Assembly (NCBI RefSeq): GCF_019393635.1
Contig: NC_057861.1
Location: 62,808,532 to 62,872,531 of the forward strand
DNA from: Dromiciops gliroides
Taxonomy: Eukaryota > Chordata > Mammalia > Microbiotheria > Microbiotheriidae
Length of the DNA stretch: 64,000 bases
Direction of reading: 5' to 3'
Made by a program: the position numbers and the translations under genes. Shown one piece after another: positions 35,401 through 45,295 of the stretch; within the stretch, counting starts at the first letter, position 1, and every line of letters starts with the position of its first letter. Below the pieces are notes generated by a model that ran no database searches, was not told where the DNA came from, and saw only the letters and a list, made by a program, of their open reading frames with translations.

Positions 35401-38400
35401 GATGAAGGAGAGGGAAGGTGAGGCATCCCAAATCTAAGGAATAGTGTGAGTAAAAGGATGGTGGCAGAACACTGCATATAGATGAGGGGCAGAGAGAGGG
35501 TGGGATCACAAATAGGGTAAAGGGAAGTGGGGTGAACTAGGGACTTTCCCCCAGCTGGATGCTTTGGTTTTGGAAAACACACTGGTCCCTAACCTAGTAA
35601 GGAAAACTGCTACAGGAGGAGGGGCCCTGCTTGGCAGTGAAGGCAGCTACCTGTATGTCCTCCAGAAGGTCTTCCATGTCTGACACTGTGAGGCCATTGA
35701 GGAAGGTGTAGGGCTCATGCATCTCCACAGCCAGGTCATCGTCCTCTGCACTGATGTACTTGGCCAGGAGATCGATGGGCTTCGCCCGGCCATCCCTTAT
35801 GCGGATTTTAGAACTGCAAACAGCGACAGAGCATGTCAGTGGTTATAGCCTGGGAGCTAGAGGTGGCATCTGGTTATGGTCTGAGCTCCCAGAGCAAATG
35901 TGTGGCCGTGGTGAGAGAGCCCACTGCCCAAAGCCCAGCACCAACCCTCTCTAGCTGGGTGGTCAGAGGTGGTCTTGCAGTGCTCCTACAGTTACAAAAC
36001 ATAGTAATGACTGCGCCAGCTAGCTCAGGGTCTGCGCTTTGTTGATCTTAAACATCATAGGAATGTTGGGCTTTTGTATGGCTGCTAAGGGTAGTGTGTG
36101 GTCACGGCCAACAGTGCTAAGTTGTGCCAGAGGGTAGACAAGTGGGTTGGTGCCTGGGCCAGAGTTCATGGGGATGTATACTATTGGGCTATGTGCCCTT
36201 CCTTCCCTGCCCCCAGGAACTTACAAATTCATGAGAGCTTGACTATCTGATAAATGACAATCAACCTTGGAGAAAATACTTTTCCCCAGCGCAAAGACAG
36301 TCTGGGGAACAGGAGGGAAGAGAAGAGCCTTCTCCCAAATGGGCAAGAAACAGTGTCCCTCAGCTCTGTAATTTTGGACAAGCCCTCAAAGCGCTCTGCT
36401 TGAGGTTTCCTTTAATCCCTACTAGGCCTGAGGGCTTGATTGACCAGGTGGTAGCCCTGTCTTCACTACCAGTCCTCCTTAGCTGGCCTTGGAATACTTG
36501 GTATCCTTGATTCTCCTCACACTGGTGAAGCCAAAACCCCTCCTCTTTCCTTTAATGACTCATTAATGTTTTATTTTTGACAGGGCAACTCCAGGAAAGA
36601 TGGAGACTAGAACTCAAAGCCTTGGCCGAGACCAGTCAGAGGGGTTCTGTCCTAACTCCCGACATAGAACCCTTTGGCATTTCTCCCTCCCACCTGGACT
36701 GTTAGCCCTTGCTGTCGCCAGCAGACACGGACACACCGAAGTTTGGCTTGTTGAAGGTGGAAGTTGTCTTCCTGTTCCTCCCACGTTTTGAAGTGCTCTG
36801 CCTCCTTCTCCCTCTGCAGCATCTCCAGCTCTTGCTCCCGCATGGCTTTCTCCCTCTCTCGCTCTAAGCGCAGCTGCTTCACCTGGGAAATGGAGGTGAA
36901 ATTGTCATGACTGTGGGGTGGTGGAACCGAGGGGAGAAAACAAGCTATCCTTACAAAGAAATCCCCAAAGAGGGGAGAGGCTTGAGGGCCGAGAGACCAT
37001 CCCTGGCCCTGGCCCTTGGTTGAATTCCTACCTTCTGCAATTCTAGTCGATTGTCTTCCTGGATTCTCTTGTTTCTCTCCTTCAGCTCCTTCTCTTCCAG
37101 GTGGCTGATACCCTTCTTCTCTAGTGCCTGAAAAGACAAACATATGACTTGCTGAATTCCAGTTCAGTGTCTGTAAAAGTTCAGCTGCCTTGTGCAAATT
37201 CACCAGGGAAAGTACAGCAATAAGGAGAAGGGGGTCTTGGTATCTCCTTAGCTTTCTACTACATTCTGCTGGTCATGGGATCATAACACTTAAGTATTGG
37301 AAGTGACCATTGCAGATCCACTGAAGCAACCCTTATATTTTATAGAAGAGGAAACTTAAGGTTTTGCTTTTTAAAAGAAACTTCAAGGTCTCACGCTAAT
37401 ATGTTCCCAAGCAAGTTTTAGGAATCCTGACCCTAAATCCAGTGTTCCTTCTGTTACACCAGGGGTTCTTAACTTTTCTTGGGTCATGGACCCATGAACC
37501 CAAAATAATGTTTTTAATGCACAAAACACAAAGGAAACCAGTTATATGGAAATAAAGATATAATGATGTAACACTTTTCCCTTCCAAGTTCATGGATACT
37601 CTGAAACCTATCCATGGACTCCTTGGGAGTCTGGGAACACAAGGTTAAGAACCTCTATATTTGGGGGCAGCTAGGTGGTACAGTGGATAGAGCACCGGCC
37701 CTGGAGTCAGGAGTACCTGAGTTCAAATCCGGCCTCAGACACTTAACACTTACTAGCTGTGTGACCCTGGGCAAGTCACTTAACCCCCATTGCCTCACTA
37801 AAAAATAAAAAAAAAAAAAAAAGAACCTCTATATTTACTACATTGTACTGATTTTCTACAAGAAGACTCTTTCATGAAGCACCCCCCCCCTTTTTTCTTT
37901 GCAAGGCAATGAGGGTTAAGTGAGTTATCCAGGGTCACACAGCTACTAAGTGTCAAGTGTCTGGGGCTGGATTTGAACTCAGGTCCTCCTGAATCCAGGG
38001 CTGGTGCTTTATCTACTGTGCCACCTAGCTGCTCCCATGAAGTCTTCCTAAATTCAAAGTAGGACTAAGCACCCCAACCATAGATAGGAATTGCCATGGT
38101 TCTCCTTCCTACCCACTTCCACCTCCACCCCCTTCTTGTTCTGGGCACAGTAACCAAGTCAGTAGTGAAAGGGTGTGTCACATAAACCAGCTCGTTGTCC
38201 TGTGCCTCCTCAGACCAAAGCTTCCACTTTTGGCCACCACTCCCTTTCTTCTATGTGTAGATGTAAGCTACTTGAGGGCAGGGGTGTCTCTTAATATTTG
38301 TTATCCCTGGGGGCAGCTAGGTGGCACAGTGGATTGTACACCGGCCCTGGAGTCAGGAGGACCTGAGTTCAAATCCAGTCTCAGACACTTGACACTTACT

Positions 38401-41188
38401 AGCTGTGTGACCCTGGGCAAGTCACTTAACCCCATTGCCCCCCCCCCCAAAATTGTATCCCTAATGCTTAGCACATAATAAATGCTTAATATTCATTCAC
38501 TGAATTATCTTAAGGGTTGTTGTGGAGATTATTAGGATTGTTTTGCTTGATAGAACTAAGACTAACTGGACTTTATAAGGAAGCCTCCGCCTGATATGAA
38601 GATAAACAAGCAGTGCTATTCAAAAACAGACTAGGCTGCCTTTGGAGGTAGTGAATAAATCATTGGAAGGTAAGTAGAGGCTGGATTTCTATTTGTTGGT
38701 GGGCATTATAGAGACAATTTATATTTCAGGCAGAGTTAGACTAGATGATCTGAGATCCCCTCTGACTATGAGATCCTATAAACTAGCGGGGAGAGGAGCA
38801 TGAGAGGGAAGAATGCAAAAGATATTGTGATGGAAAAATATAAAGGGTTGAGTGTGTGAGCAATAATTCATGTGGACCACTACTCTATTCCAATTGGTAT
38901 GAATTAGTTTGATATTTTACATAAATCATATAGGGATAGATAAGTTCTTTCTTTTTTTTTTTTTGCAAGGCAATGGGGATTAAGTGACTTGCCCAGGGTC
39001 ACACAGCTAGTGTCAAGTGTCTGAGGCCACATTAGAACTCAGGTCCTCCTGAATTCAGGGCCAGTGCTCTATCCACTGCGCCACCTAGCTGCCCCCGATG
39101 GATAGGTTCTTACAGTGGGCTTCAAACTTTAATGTAATGTTCACTACTTGTTTACAAGGCTCACTTGCACAACCACAAGAATGCTGACAAAGATATCTCC
39201 ATCCTGTTTTGCTCAAATTCCATGTCCAAACACAGCAAGGGAGGGATGCCTTGATGCTCTGGAAAGGCCTCCAACTTAGTTTTGAACATTAGGACCATTT
39301 TCTCTTGGTCAACATGAGCAGGTGCCCATCTTATGACTCCTTAGTCAGTGTAGATGCCCCATGCTTCACCCAACCCGTGAATCTGCTGCTGATGTCATTT
39401 TTTGGCCCTCAAGAGCAAGGTCTATCAACCAATGAGATTCTGTGTTTTGCCCTGCCTCTTTTGCCTATTTGGGGATCAAACCTTATAGAAACAAGGTACT
39501 GGAAGGAGGCATCTTAGATTGTGAGGAAGATCTGAGATCCACTTCATTAGAGGGGACCATGGACCCTTTAATAAAGTGCCAATGGCTCAGAGTTCTGCCT
39601 CAGTGGTTTTTCTTGTAGTTTGGGTAATTATAATTTCCACAAGACCAAATGGGTCAGGGCACAGGGAAGAACTGTGGACTGGGAGTCAAGGAGTCTGGGC
39701 TATAGACTACCCTCTGTCAATGATGGGCAATGTGGCCTGGAGAAGACATTTCTGATAAAATGTAAAACTCCTGGAAGGCAGGGGCTGTTTAATTCTTGTA
39801 TCTGTGTCCCCCAGGGCCCAGAGTATCTAATAAATACTTATTGAATGACTGGTTTCCCGTTCTGAACCACAATGACCTTACTTATTAAAACAGGTGATTA
39901 GATGTGATGATCCCTAGGTCTCTGTCACTGTTAAGATGTGATGATTTTCTATCTCAACCCAGTAGCACTGTCACACAGACAGCGAAGGTTGTAGCCCACC
40001 CCTCACCTTGTTCCATATGAAGGTTCCCAGCAGATTGTTGTCTCCAAAGGGATTGTCAGTATTGGTGTAGCCCATGTACTCTTCACCCCAGCCCATCTTT
40101 TCTCTCTTCTTCCGTTCTTTGGCCTCCTTCTTTGCCAGTCTCCGGGCTCGTTTCTCCTCAGGTGTCTCAAAGGCCTTCATCAACTCTTCTTGCTGCTTTT
40201 TCTCTTCCTTCAGCCTCCGTCGCTCCTGGAGGCTCAGTTTCTTGTCCAGGGCCTCTTGAGGGCTCTGAGAGCGGGGCGGTGAAGGTGATGGAGAAGACAC
40301 CGAAGAGGTGGATGATCTAGAATCATGGCGTCTCCTCCTGTGTCTACTCCTGTGACCCCTCCTTGGCTCACTTCCAGAATCTGACTGGGAAGGCTCCCGA
40401 GATTGGGGTCGAGATCTTCTTGGGCTTCTGCGGTCCCTTTCAGAGGTCTGATATTTCTTTGATTTCCTCCTATGTCGCTCCTCTTCAGAATCTGATCTGT
40501 GGAATAAATTACAACATCTTTTACTATGAAAGATTCTCAAGGGTTTCATTAACTCTAAAAGCTCAGCTTGTAGATCCTATAATATGAAGATGGTGGGCAG
40601 GGGAGAAACTTACCACAGGGATAACAGATCACAGAATACCAGAGAGAATATAAGGATAATTAAAGATTATCTAGTCAAACCCTATTATTTTACAGTTTAA
40701 AGTATAGGAATGACAGGTTTTTGGATAGAGATGGAATATATCTAACACAATGCATATGTATTTCTTGCCTTCTCAATGGGTGACTGAAGGGAGGGAGAGA
40801 ATTTGGAACTCAAAACTTTATATTTTTATTAATTTTTTTTTTGGTGAGGCAATTGGGGTTAAGTGACCCTGGGCAAGTCACTTAACCCTCATTGCCCTGA
40901 AAAAAAAAAGAAAGAAAGCTAAAAACAAATAATGAATTTATTGTTATTATTTTAAAAAAGAGTAAATGTACCTGCAATTGTGAAAATATGATCAAAAGGG
41001 CTTTACACTGAAAAGGTATAGGGAGGGGGCAGCTAGATGGCGCAGTGGATAAAGCACCAGCCCTGAATTCAGGAAAACCTGAATTCAAATCCGGTCTCAG
41101 ACACTTGACACTTACTAGCTGTGTGACCCTGGGCAAGTCACTTAACCTTCATTGCCCAGCAAAAAGAAAGAAAGAAAGAGAGAGAGAG

Positions 41189-41247
<59 letters not shown>

Positions 41248-41277
41248 AGGAAGGAAGGAAGGAAAGGAAGGAAGAAA

Positions 41278-41353
<76 letters not shown>

Positions 41354-44300
41354 AAAGGTATGGGGAGAGAAAACACTGACAATAATATATACCAGCAGTG
41401 TAGTCTAGAGGAGACAGTTTCAAATTCAGCCTTAGGAAGACCTAATTCCAACTTGGACTTTTTCTAGACGTGGAACTCTGGGGAATCACTTGACCAGAGT
41501 CTCAGTTTCCTTATTTGTAATGTGTTGTTTGAAATATTGGGGGTAAGCCTGTCTCTGTTCTAAGTTATTGGGGAACTTAGCTGGGGTTTCTAATATATTG
41601 CTACTTATAAATTAGAGGCTATTGCACCAGTTTGGGCAGCAAGCACTTATCATTAATTTGACCGTGTGTAAACCCAGTATAGCATCCCAGGAAGGGGGGA
41701 CTGGGAAGAGCCAGCCCGGGTGTAAGGTAAGCGTAAGGTGAGTCAGTATAAGGGAGAGGTGTGGCCAGAAGAAAGGAGAGAGAGTGAGTACACAGAGAAA
41801 AAGCACATGGCCTCAAGTCCTACATTACCTAAAGGAGAGAGAGTCCCAGGAAGTTGATGGGAAAGAGGGGGCACATGGCAAGTTCCAGCAGCTCCCTTGT
41901 GCCAGTGAGAGCACGTAAGCCTCCTGCAGTCCACCCCTGTTCCTGTTTTGATAGGGGTGGCTCTTACACATTCCTCAATGCTAATTGGCTTGGAATCTGT
42001 CACAAGCACCAAAGCTTAGGAAGAACACTGGTAGTTAATGCAGAGGATGGCAACCAGGATGGTGAAGGGCCCTAAATCAAGTCACATAAGAAGCAGCTGA
42101 AAGAAGTGGGGAAGTTCAGCTTGAAGGGAGTGACATCACAGATATCTTCCAAGACTCAAAGAACTTGACCTGTTTAAGGGAGGTTAGATTTGTTCTACTT
42201 GGCTCCAGAGGAGACAAACGTTGACTTGATGTTAAAACTTTCTAATGATCAGAACCATCCCCTACTACAGACCTTCAGTGAAAGTCCGGATGAACACTTG
42301 TCTGGTGTGCTGAGTGCTTGTAGGAACATGAATTGAACACAGTGGTCTTTTCCAACATCCAGAGAGGAAAAGTCACTTGCCTGGTGTAAGTAAGTCAGTG
42401 CCAAAGTCAGTCAAGTGTCCTGACCTTCAGTTCAGTGATCCTACTGTCGTGTGTATTTGAATAGGTTCAAAGAGATTACTCTCTTCCAAATATTTATTAG
42501 ACTGGGATGGGGATAAAGACTGGACCTGGGATTTCATTAGTCCAGGGGACTTCCAGGTGAAGTGATTCTTTCTCTCTGCCAATGCAGGTCAGTACCTTCT
42601 CTGAAGTCTTAGAGAACTGCATAGAGCACTGAAAATTGAAGTCACTTATCCAGTGCCACATAGCCAATATTTGTAGGAGGTGACACTTGAACTCTGGTTC
42701 CTCCTAGCTCTCTATCCACTATGCTATTTTGCCTCTATTAGACGACAATTCCCATTTTCTTCCAAATCAGCAACAATCAAGGTAAGATGTTAAGCCAAAA
42801 GAGTGTCTGGACCATAATCAATTGTGACTCAGGTTCCCTGTTATCCCTGCAACAAACAACTTATCTCCCTGCCTTGTGTGTAAAACTCAATATCAGATAT
42901 CAGAATATCAGGGCTGAGACAATGCCTTGATCTAGGGGAGCCCTGATTTGAGGAGCCACAGTCCTGTCCTCAGGAAGCTGCCAGTCTGAAGGGGAGAGAA
43001 CTAAGAATGTTGCTGCTGCCCTCTGGAAATTCTGCTTCTGAGGGAAAGATAATAGTTTCTGCCCTCAGAGAACCCCTAATATGAGAGAGGAGTCAAGATC
43101 CTAAAGTCAGAGGAAACATGATCGTATCTGAACCTTAGAAATATTCATTTTTTTACGTGGAGAAGTTCCAAACAGAAATGAAAATGATGCAACAGCAAAA
43201 GGGATCAATAAAAAGAGAAATTTTAAAAAGCTAGCTAACCTCAAGCAGCCTTGGACATGGAAATGATTATAACCTATTTTCAAAGATTAGTAACAAAATA
43301 TTTTAATTTTCTTTCCTGAAAGATCTCCTAGGTTGCTCAGTAAAGTGTTTTTGTTGAAATAAAAAATAAAATAAAAAAAATAATTTAACAGCAGCTATGT
43401 GGAGGATGGATTAGAGAGTAGGAAGAAATTGGAAGTAAGATTAATTAGGAGGCTGTTGCAGTAGTCCACCCAAAGTGTTGAGAGCCTAAATTATAGTGCT
43501 ACTGTCTAAGTGGAGAAAGCAAGACATGCTAGGGAGGTGGAACTAACAATATTTAGCAATAACTGGATTGGGGAGGGGGTGCAGAAGGAGGAGGGTACAA
43601 TCAAATATAACTCCAAGGTTGTGAACTAGGGTGGAAAGAAGGATGGTGGAGCTGACCCAAAGAAACAGGAACAGATTAGTTAAGGAAAGTTGTGGGGTTG
43701 GGGTCACAGATGAGTTTACATTTGGATATAATGAGTTTGAGAGACCCATCAACTATCTAGATGAGAGTGTAGTTGACCACTGATAACACAAGGATGAAAT
43801 TCAGGGTAGAGAGCAGGGCTGGATGCAGGCAGAGGTCTGGGAAGAACAGGATCACAGATCTAGCTGGAAGGGGTCTCAGAGGCCATTTAGTCAAACTCTT
43901 TAATTTTACACATGAGGAAACTGAGGTTCAATGAGGTCAAGTGGCTGGTCCATGGTCATACATGTAGAAAGTGTGGGAGGTAAGATATGAACTTGTGTCC
44001 TTTGACTCTGAGCCACTGCTCTTTCCACTGTGCCAGGTAGCCTCCCAAACCACACTTTCACCTTGGGTTCTTTGACGTCCCATTCAAACCCAGGAGCAGT
44101 GACATCCGATTAGTTATGATGGGGAAGGGAATAATCATGTTCAGGTATTTGAAAGGCTGTCATGTGCAGGACTGATCGGATTTGTACTGATGGGGGGGGG
44201 AGGGGCAGAAGTAACGGAAAGAAAGTGCAGAGAGGCAAACTGAGACTTTCCCATTAACTTCCTATCACCGCTGTCCCAAAAAAGTTAAAGGCCACCTCTG

Positions 44301-45295
44301 GAGGTGTCATGTTTCCCTTCACTGGAAGCCTTCAAGCAGAAGCTTGATTACTACTTGTCTGGTTTGTTGTAGAAGGAAATTCACGTTCAGGTACAGGTTA
44401 TATTAGGTGGCCTCTGAGGTCTCTTCCAAGTTTGAGATTGTGTAAACCCATGAGAGCTGATGAGATCACTGGGAGAAAAGAGGGCCTGGGATGAGGACTT
44501 GGAAGACGCCCACGAAAAGGAGTGAAACGAGATAGTCCTTGCAAAGCAAAGCGTTTTGAAAACCTTAAAACCTTATGTGTGCTACCTATTATCATTAATA
44601 GCAGCTAGCATATATACAGGTTTGAAGGTTTGCAGAGTGACTTACAGATACTATCTCATTCGACCCTCACAGTAATCCTGGGGGTGGGTGGGGTGGGGTT
44701 GTGTGCTGTTATTGTCTCCGTTTCACAGTGGAGGAAACGAAGGCAGAGGGACTTTAGGTAAAGTGACTGGTCCAGGGTCACATAGAGAGTAAGTGTCTGA
44801 GACCGAATTTAAATTCGGTTCTTCCTGATTCTAGGTCTGGCGCTCTAACCACTGAGACACTAGCTGCCTAAGCAAGATCGGGGGTGAGGGTCTTACAAAG
44901 ACACCCGCCGCCCCTCAAACGACACCCACTAAGAGATGACCAACATCCCCGCACTGGGGACAGAGCACTTCTGACCCATCCTTTAAGGGTCTCCTGCAAA
45001 GCAGACGGTCACAGTCACAGTCACAGATGGAGCTGACCAACACCCACACACTAGGGGCAGAGCGCTCCTGACCCAGCCCCCAGGGGTTTCCTCACCCCGC
45101 TCTCCGCTCCCGGCTCCGGCTCCGCCGCCGCCGCCGCCTCTTTCTCCCCTCGCTGTTCTCTCGTCGTCGCCGTCCATCGCGACTCCGGCTCCGGCTCCGG
45201 CTCCTGCTCCGCCGCCGCCTCCGGCTTCTGGAATCCGGGGAGCGCGAGCGAGAAGATGAACGAGACAGCGAGCGAGACTCCCGGCTCCGACCCAT
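25971..45295 (-). CDS. CACTIN: CACTIN (cactin, spliceosome C complex subunit), complete, 10 coding exons
   Basis: Cactin is a nuclear spliceosomal (C complex) protein needed for efficient pre-mRNA splicing; fly and vertebrate work also links it to Cactus/NF-kB signalling. Coding exons on the minus strand: 45096-45295, 40007-40496, 37032-37127, 36737-36882, 35651-35813, 34641-34755, 29784-29976, 28239-28361, 27297-27598 and 25971-26461. Every junction is GT-AG and the phases join to one 2319-bp frame, 772 residues plus stop; I recall the human protein as 758. Residues 1-170 are Arg/Ser rich (RS-like). The charged block with ETPEEKRARRLAKKEAK and MGWGEEYMGYTNTDNPFGD follows, then the coiled mid domain (about 230-470), an acidic linker (about 525-560), and the Cactin C-terminal domain (about 648-772) ending FHFKRYRYRR. 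The start is the first ATG and matches the human start (MGR). Introns run from 149 bp to 4.7 kb. PIP5K1C lies upstream on the same strand, as in human. Identification rests on remembered human sequence and is very secure. Confidence 0.97.
26775..26990 (-). mobile_element. MAR1-like CORE-SINE in CACTIN intron 9
   Basis: atctggggttttcttggcag, gatgaggaaactgaggcaaa and the reversed CORE; head and RTE-like end eroded. Confidence 0.72.
27297..27598 (-). CDS. CACTIN: CACTIN coding exon 9 (acidic linker)
   Basis: Residues 509-609. A low-complexity acidic tract of Glu/Gly/Asp (EGEGEGDGEGEGE) is followed by the conserved segment AVLMEEDLIQQSLDDYDAGK and SPRLLTTHELPFDAHV. The acceptor is cccatctctag|GTCAG and the donor is GTCACAG|GTACGT. 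The tract before the acidic run differs most from the human protein. Confidence 0.95.
28239..28361 (-). CDS. CACTIN: CACTIN coding exon 8
   Basis: Residues 468-508 plus two bases (LRERHQDVLRQKLYKLKQEQ, then VESEPLFPILKKEPSSPSE). The acceptor is atgtttcag|GCTCC and the donor is GAAAG|GTATGT. This is the transition from the helical mid region to the acidic linker. Confidence 0.95.
28650..29570 (+). repeat. CR1/L3-like LINE 3' end and MIR in CACTIN intron 7
   Basis: ggtggaaactgcagagagat, ctggaggtcttcaagcaaag (CR1-like), then gtaaaatgaggaggtcagac (MIR-like). Antisense to CACTIN. Confidence 0.5.
29784..29976 (-). CDS. CACTIN: CACTIN coding exon 7
   Basis: Residues 404-467 plus two bases (ERREGVNASVSSDVQSVFKG, YNQLQVIFQGIEGKIRAGG, YWESLLQQLKAHMARA). 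The acceptor is ttctccccacag|GAGAGC and the donor is AGCCAG|GTGAGG. It forms the end of the mid domain and is almost identical to the remembered human sequence. Confidence 0.96.
30030..31310 (+). repeat. L2 LINE fragments in CACTIN intron 6
   Basis: aacctggttccagccaacat, caggtctgaccatgtcactt and related L2 text, antisense to CACTIN. Part of a set of L2 copies that fills most of intron 6. Confidence 0.6.
30542..30659 (-). mobile_element. WSINE1-type SINE, head truncated
   Basis: Flanked by ggacatttt on both sides; ends at gggccggtgct. Confidence 0.88.
31327..31480 (-). mobile_element. WSINE1-type SINE
   Basis: 15-bp target-site duplication aggagggcctcttct at 31312-31326 and 31481-31495. Confidence 0.94.
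31496..32260 (+). repeat. L2 LINE, ORF2/3' part
   Basis: tcaccctcttgatcttgtca, gatttttctgcagattctga and ttcactgggtgatctcagga are L2 reverse-transcriptase-end and 3' sequences, strongly mutated. Confidence 0.6.
32275..32505 (+). mobile_element. MAR1-like CORE-SINE inside L2
   Basis: gggcagctaggtggcgcaat to gcacaaccgaaaacaattca; L2 sequence resumes after it. Confidence 0.82.
32506..33420 (+). repeat. L2 LINE 3' end, long copy
   Basis: Runs from the middle of the L2 3' region (ccagtcctccctcaatgccc, gatctgaccaggtcacccct, cacaatctggccccttccta) to the end cacatagtaagtgcttaata. Further short L2 tails follow at 33450-33700 and 34110-34230. Confidence 0.85.
34268..34281 (-). promoter_or_regulatory. 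CTCF-like motif in CACTIN intron 6
   Basis: The minus strand reads ccaccagggggagg, 13 of 14 positions of the CTCF core. Binding is not shown. Confidence 0.35.
34641..34755 (-). CDS. CACTIN: CACTIN coding exon 6
   Basis: Residues 366-403 plus one base (VYMELEQGKNVDFWRDM, TIITEDEISKLRKLEASG). The acceptor is attttag|GTTTAC and the donor is GGCCAG|GTAACT. It is part of the cactin mid domain and is followed by the largest intron (4664 bp), which is filled with L2 and SINE copies. Confidence 0.96.
34860..35640. other. CACTIN intron 5, MIR-like pieces
   Basis: MIR-like stretch near 35000-35110 and unclassified sequence. No exon. Confidence 0.4.
35651..35813 (-). CDS. CACTIN: CACTIN coding exon 5
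   Basis: Residues 311-365 (SKIRIRDGRAKPIDLLAKY, ISAEDDDLAVEMHEPYTFLN, ending EDLLEDIQ). One base completes Arg311. The acceptor is tttgcag|TTCTAA and the donor is ATACAG|GTAGCT. This is part of the conserved cactin mid domain. Confidence 0.96.
36737..36882 (-). CDS. CACTIN: CACTIN coding exon 4
   Basis: Residues 263-310 plus two bases (VKQLRLEREREKAMREQELE ... HLQQAKL), a Glu/Arg/Lys-rich helical segment. The acceptor is tttcccag|GTGAAG and the donor is CTTCG|GTGTGT, a weaker-looking donor than its neighbours. Only 149 bp of intron separate it from exon 3. Confidence 0.96.
37032..37127 (-). CDS. CACTIN: CACTIN coding exon 3
   Basis: Residues 231-262 (ALEKKGISHLEEKELKERNK...ELQK), 96 bp, phase 0 at both ends, acceptor cttttcag|GCA and donor CAGAAG|GTAGG. 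It lies in the charged, probably coiled-coil start of the mid domain. Being symmetrical, it could be skipped without a frameshift. Confidence 0.96.
37663..37820 (+). mobile_element. WSINE1-type SINE in CACTIN intron 2
   Basis: 16-bp target-site duplication aagaacctctatattt at 37647-37662 and 37821-37836. Confidence 0.95.
37889..38035 (-). mobile_element. WSINE1-type SINE in CACTIN intron 2
   Basis: gcaaggcaatgagggttaag to cacctagctgctccc; catgaag on both sides. Confidence 0.9.
38309..38449 (+). mobile_element. WSINE1-type SINE in CACTIN intron 2
   Basis: Inserted in an old L2 tail (cttaatatttgttatccct ... tatccctaatgcttagcac). C-rich tail. Confidence 0.92.
38540..38790 (+). repeat. CR1/L3-like LINE 3' end
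   Basis: ggctgcctttggaggtagtg and agttagactagatgatctga are CR1-type ends. Confidence 0.5.
38950..39096 (-). mobile_element. WSINE1-type SINE in CACTIN intron 2
   Basis: Full length; gatagataagttctt / gatggataggttctt flanks. Confidence 0.92.
39100..39960. other. CACTIN intron 2, unclassified
   Basis: No exon and no recent repeat. A possible LTR- or LINE-derived block is not resolvable by eye. Confidence 0.35.
40007..40496 (-). CDS. CACTIN: CACTIN coding exon 2
   Basis: Residues 67-230. The acceptor is ttattccacag|ATCAG and the donor is AACAAG|GTGAGG. It encodes SDSEEERHRRKS, a second RS-rich stretch, and then the highly conserved block LMKAFETPEEKRARRLAKK, MGWGEEYMGYTNTDNPFGD and NNLLGTFIWNK, nearly identical to the human protein as I recall it. 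The 490-bp length keeps the frame (phase 2 in, phase 0 out). Confidence 0.96.
40838..40913. repeat. Fold-back SINE tail (inverted repeat)
   Basis: Reversed SINE tail ggtgaggcaattggggttaag is joined without spacer to forward tail gtcacttaaccctcattgcc plus A10. The two arms can pair into a hairpin of about 30 bp. Confidence 0.8.
41026..41352 (+). mobile_element. WSINE1-type SINE with (GAAA)n tail in CACTIN intron 1
   Basis: Target-site duplication aaaaggtatagggag / aaaaggtatggggag at 41011-41025 and 41353-41367 encloses SINE body (to 41160) and the GAAA repeat. Confidence 0.93.
41161..41352. repeat. (GAAA)n microsatellite
   Basis: About 190 bases of GAAA with a GA run and a GGAA patch; grown from the SINE tail. 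Purine-rich on the plus strand, pyrimidine-rich in the CACTIN transcript. Confidence 0.97.
42015..42390 (+). repeat. CR1/L3-like LINE 3' end
   Basis: gatggcaaccaggatggtga and atttgttctacttggctcca are CR1-type phrases; in CACTIN intron 1. Confidence 0.55.
42470..42745 (-). repeat. Diverged repeat shared with 15640-15800, plus MIR
   Basis: gactggacctgggatttcat and aatgcaggtcagtaccttct recur at 15690-15750. MIR-like sequence follows. Sense to CACTIN intron 1. Confidence 0.5.
43390..43760. repeat. Ancient interspersed repeat, family not named
   Basis: ggaggctgttgcagtagtcc and ggagggggtgcagaaggagg belong with the repeat at 835-1240, seemingly its upstream part. Confidence 0.4.
43850..44045 (-). 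repeat. MIR element
   Basis: cacatgaggaaactgaggtt, reversed MIR core. Confidence 0.65.
44150..44430 (+). repeat. CR1/L3-like LINE 3' end
   Basis: tatttgaaaggctgtcatgt, actggaagccttcaagcaga and ggtggcctctgaggtctctt. Confidence 0.6.
44590..44875 (-). repeat. MIR element
   Basis: Reversed MIR from actatctcattcgaccctca to the head end ccactgagacactagctgcc. Confidence 0.72.
45096..45295 (-). CDS. CACTIN: CACTIN coding exon 1 (RS-rich N terminus)
   Basis: Encodes residues 1-66 plus two bases of codon 67. It starts MGRSRESRSLSRSSS and continues with alternating Arg/Ser and long Arg runs, typical of RS-like splicing proteins. The donor is GCGGG|GTGAGG. The first in-frame ATG is at 45295; its -3 base is C and +4 is G, a moderate Kozak context. 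The DNA is very CpG rich with CGGCTC-type tandem repeats on the plus strand, so the length of the RS tract may vary between individuals or species. Confidence 0.93.

Noticed and set aside
36652-37203. 183-codon minus-strand ORF covering CACTIN exons 3 and 4
   Set aside because: It reads through introns; only the exon parts match CACTIN.
41142-41467. KERKKERKKE and FLSFFLSFFL ORFs of up to 140 codons
   Set aside because: Translations of the GAAA microsatellite on both strands.
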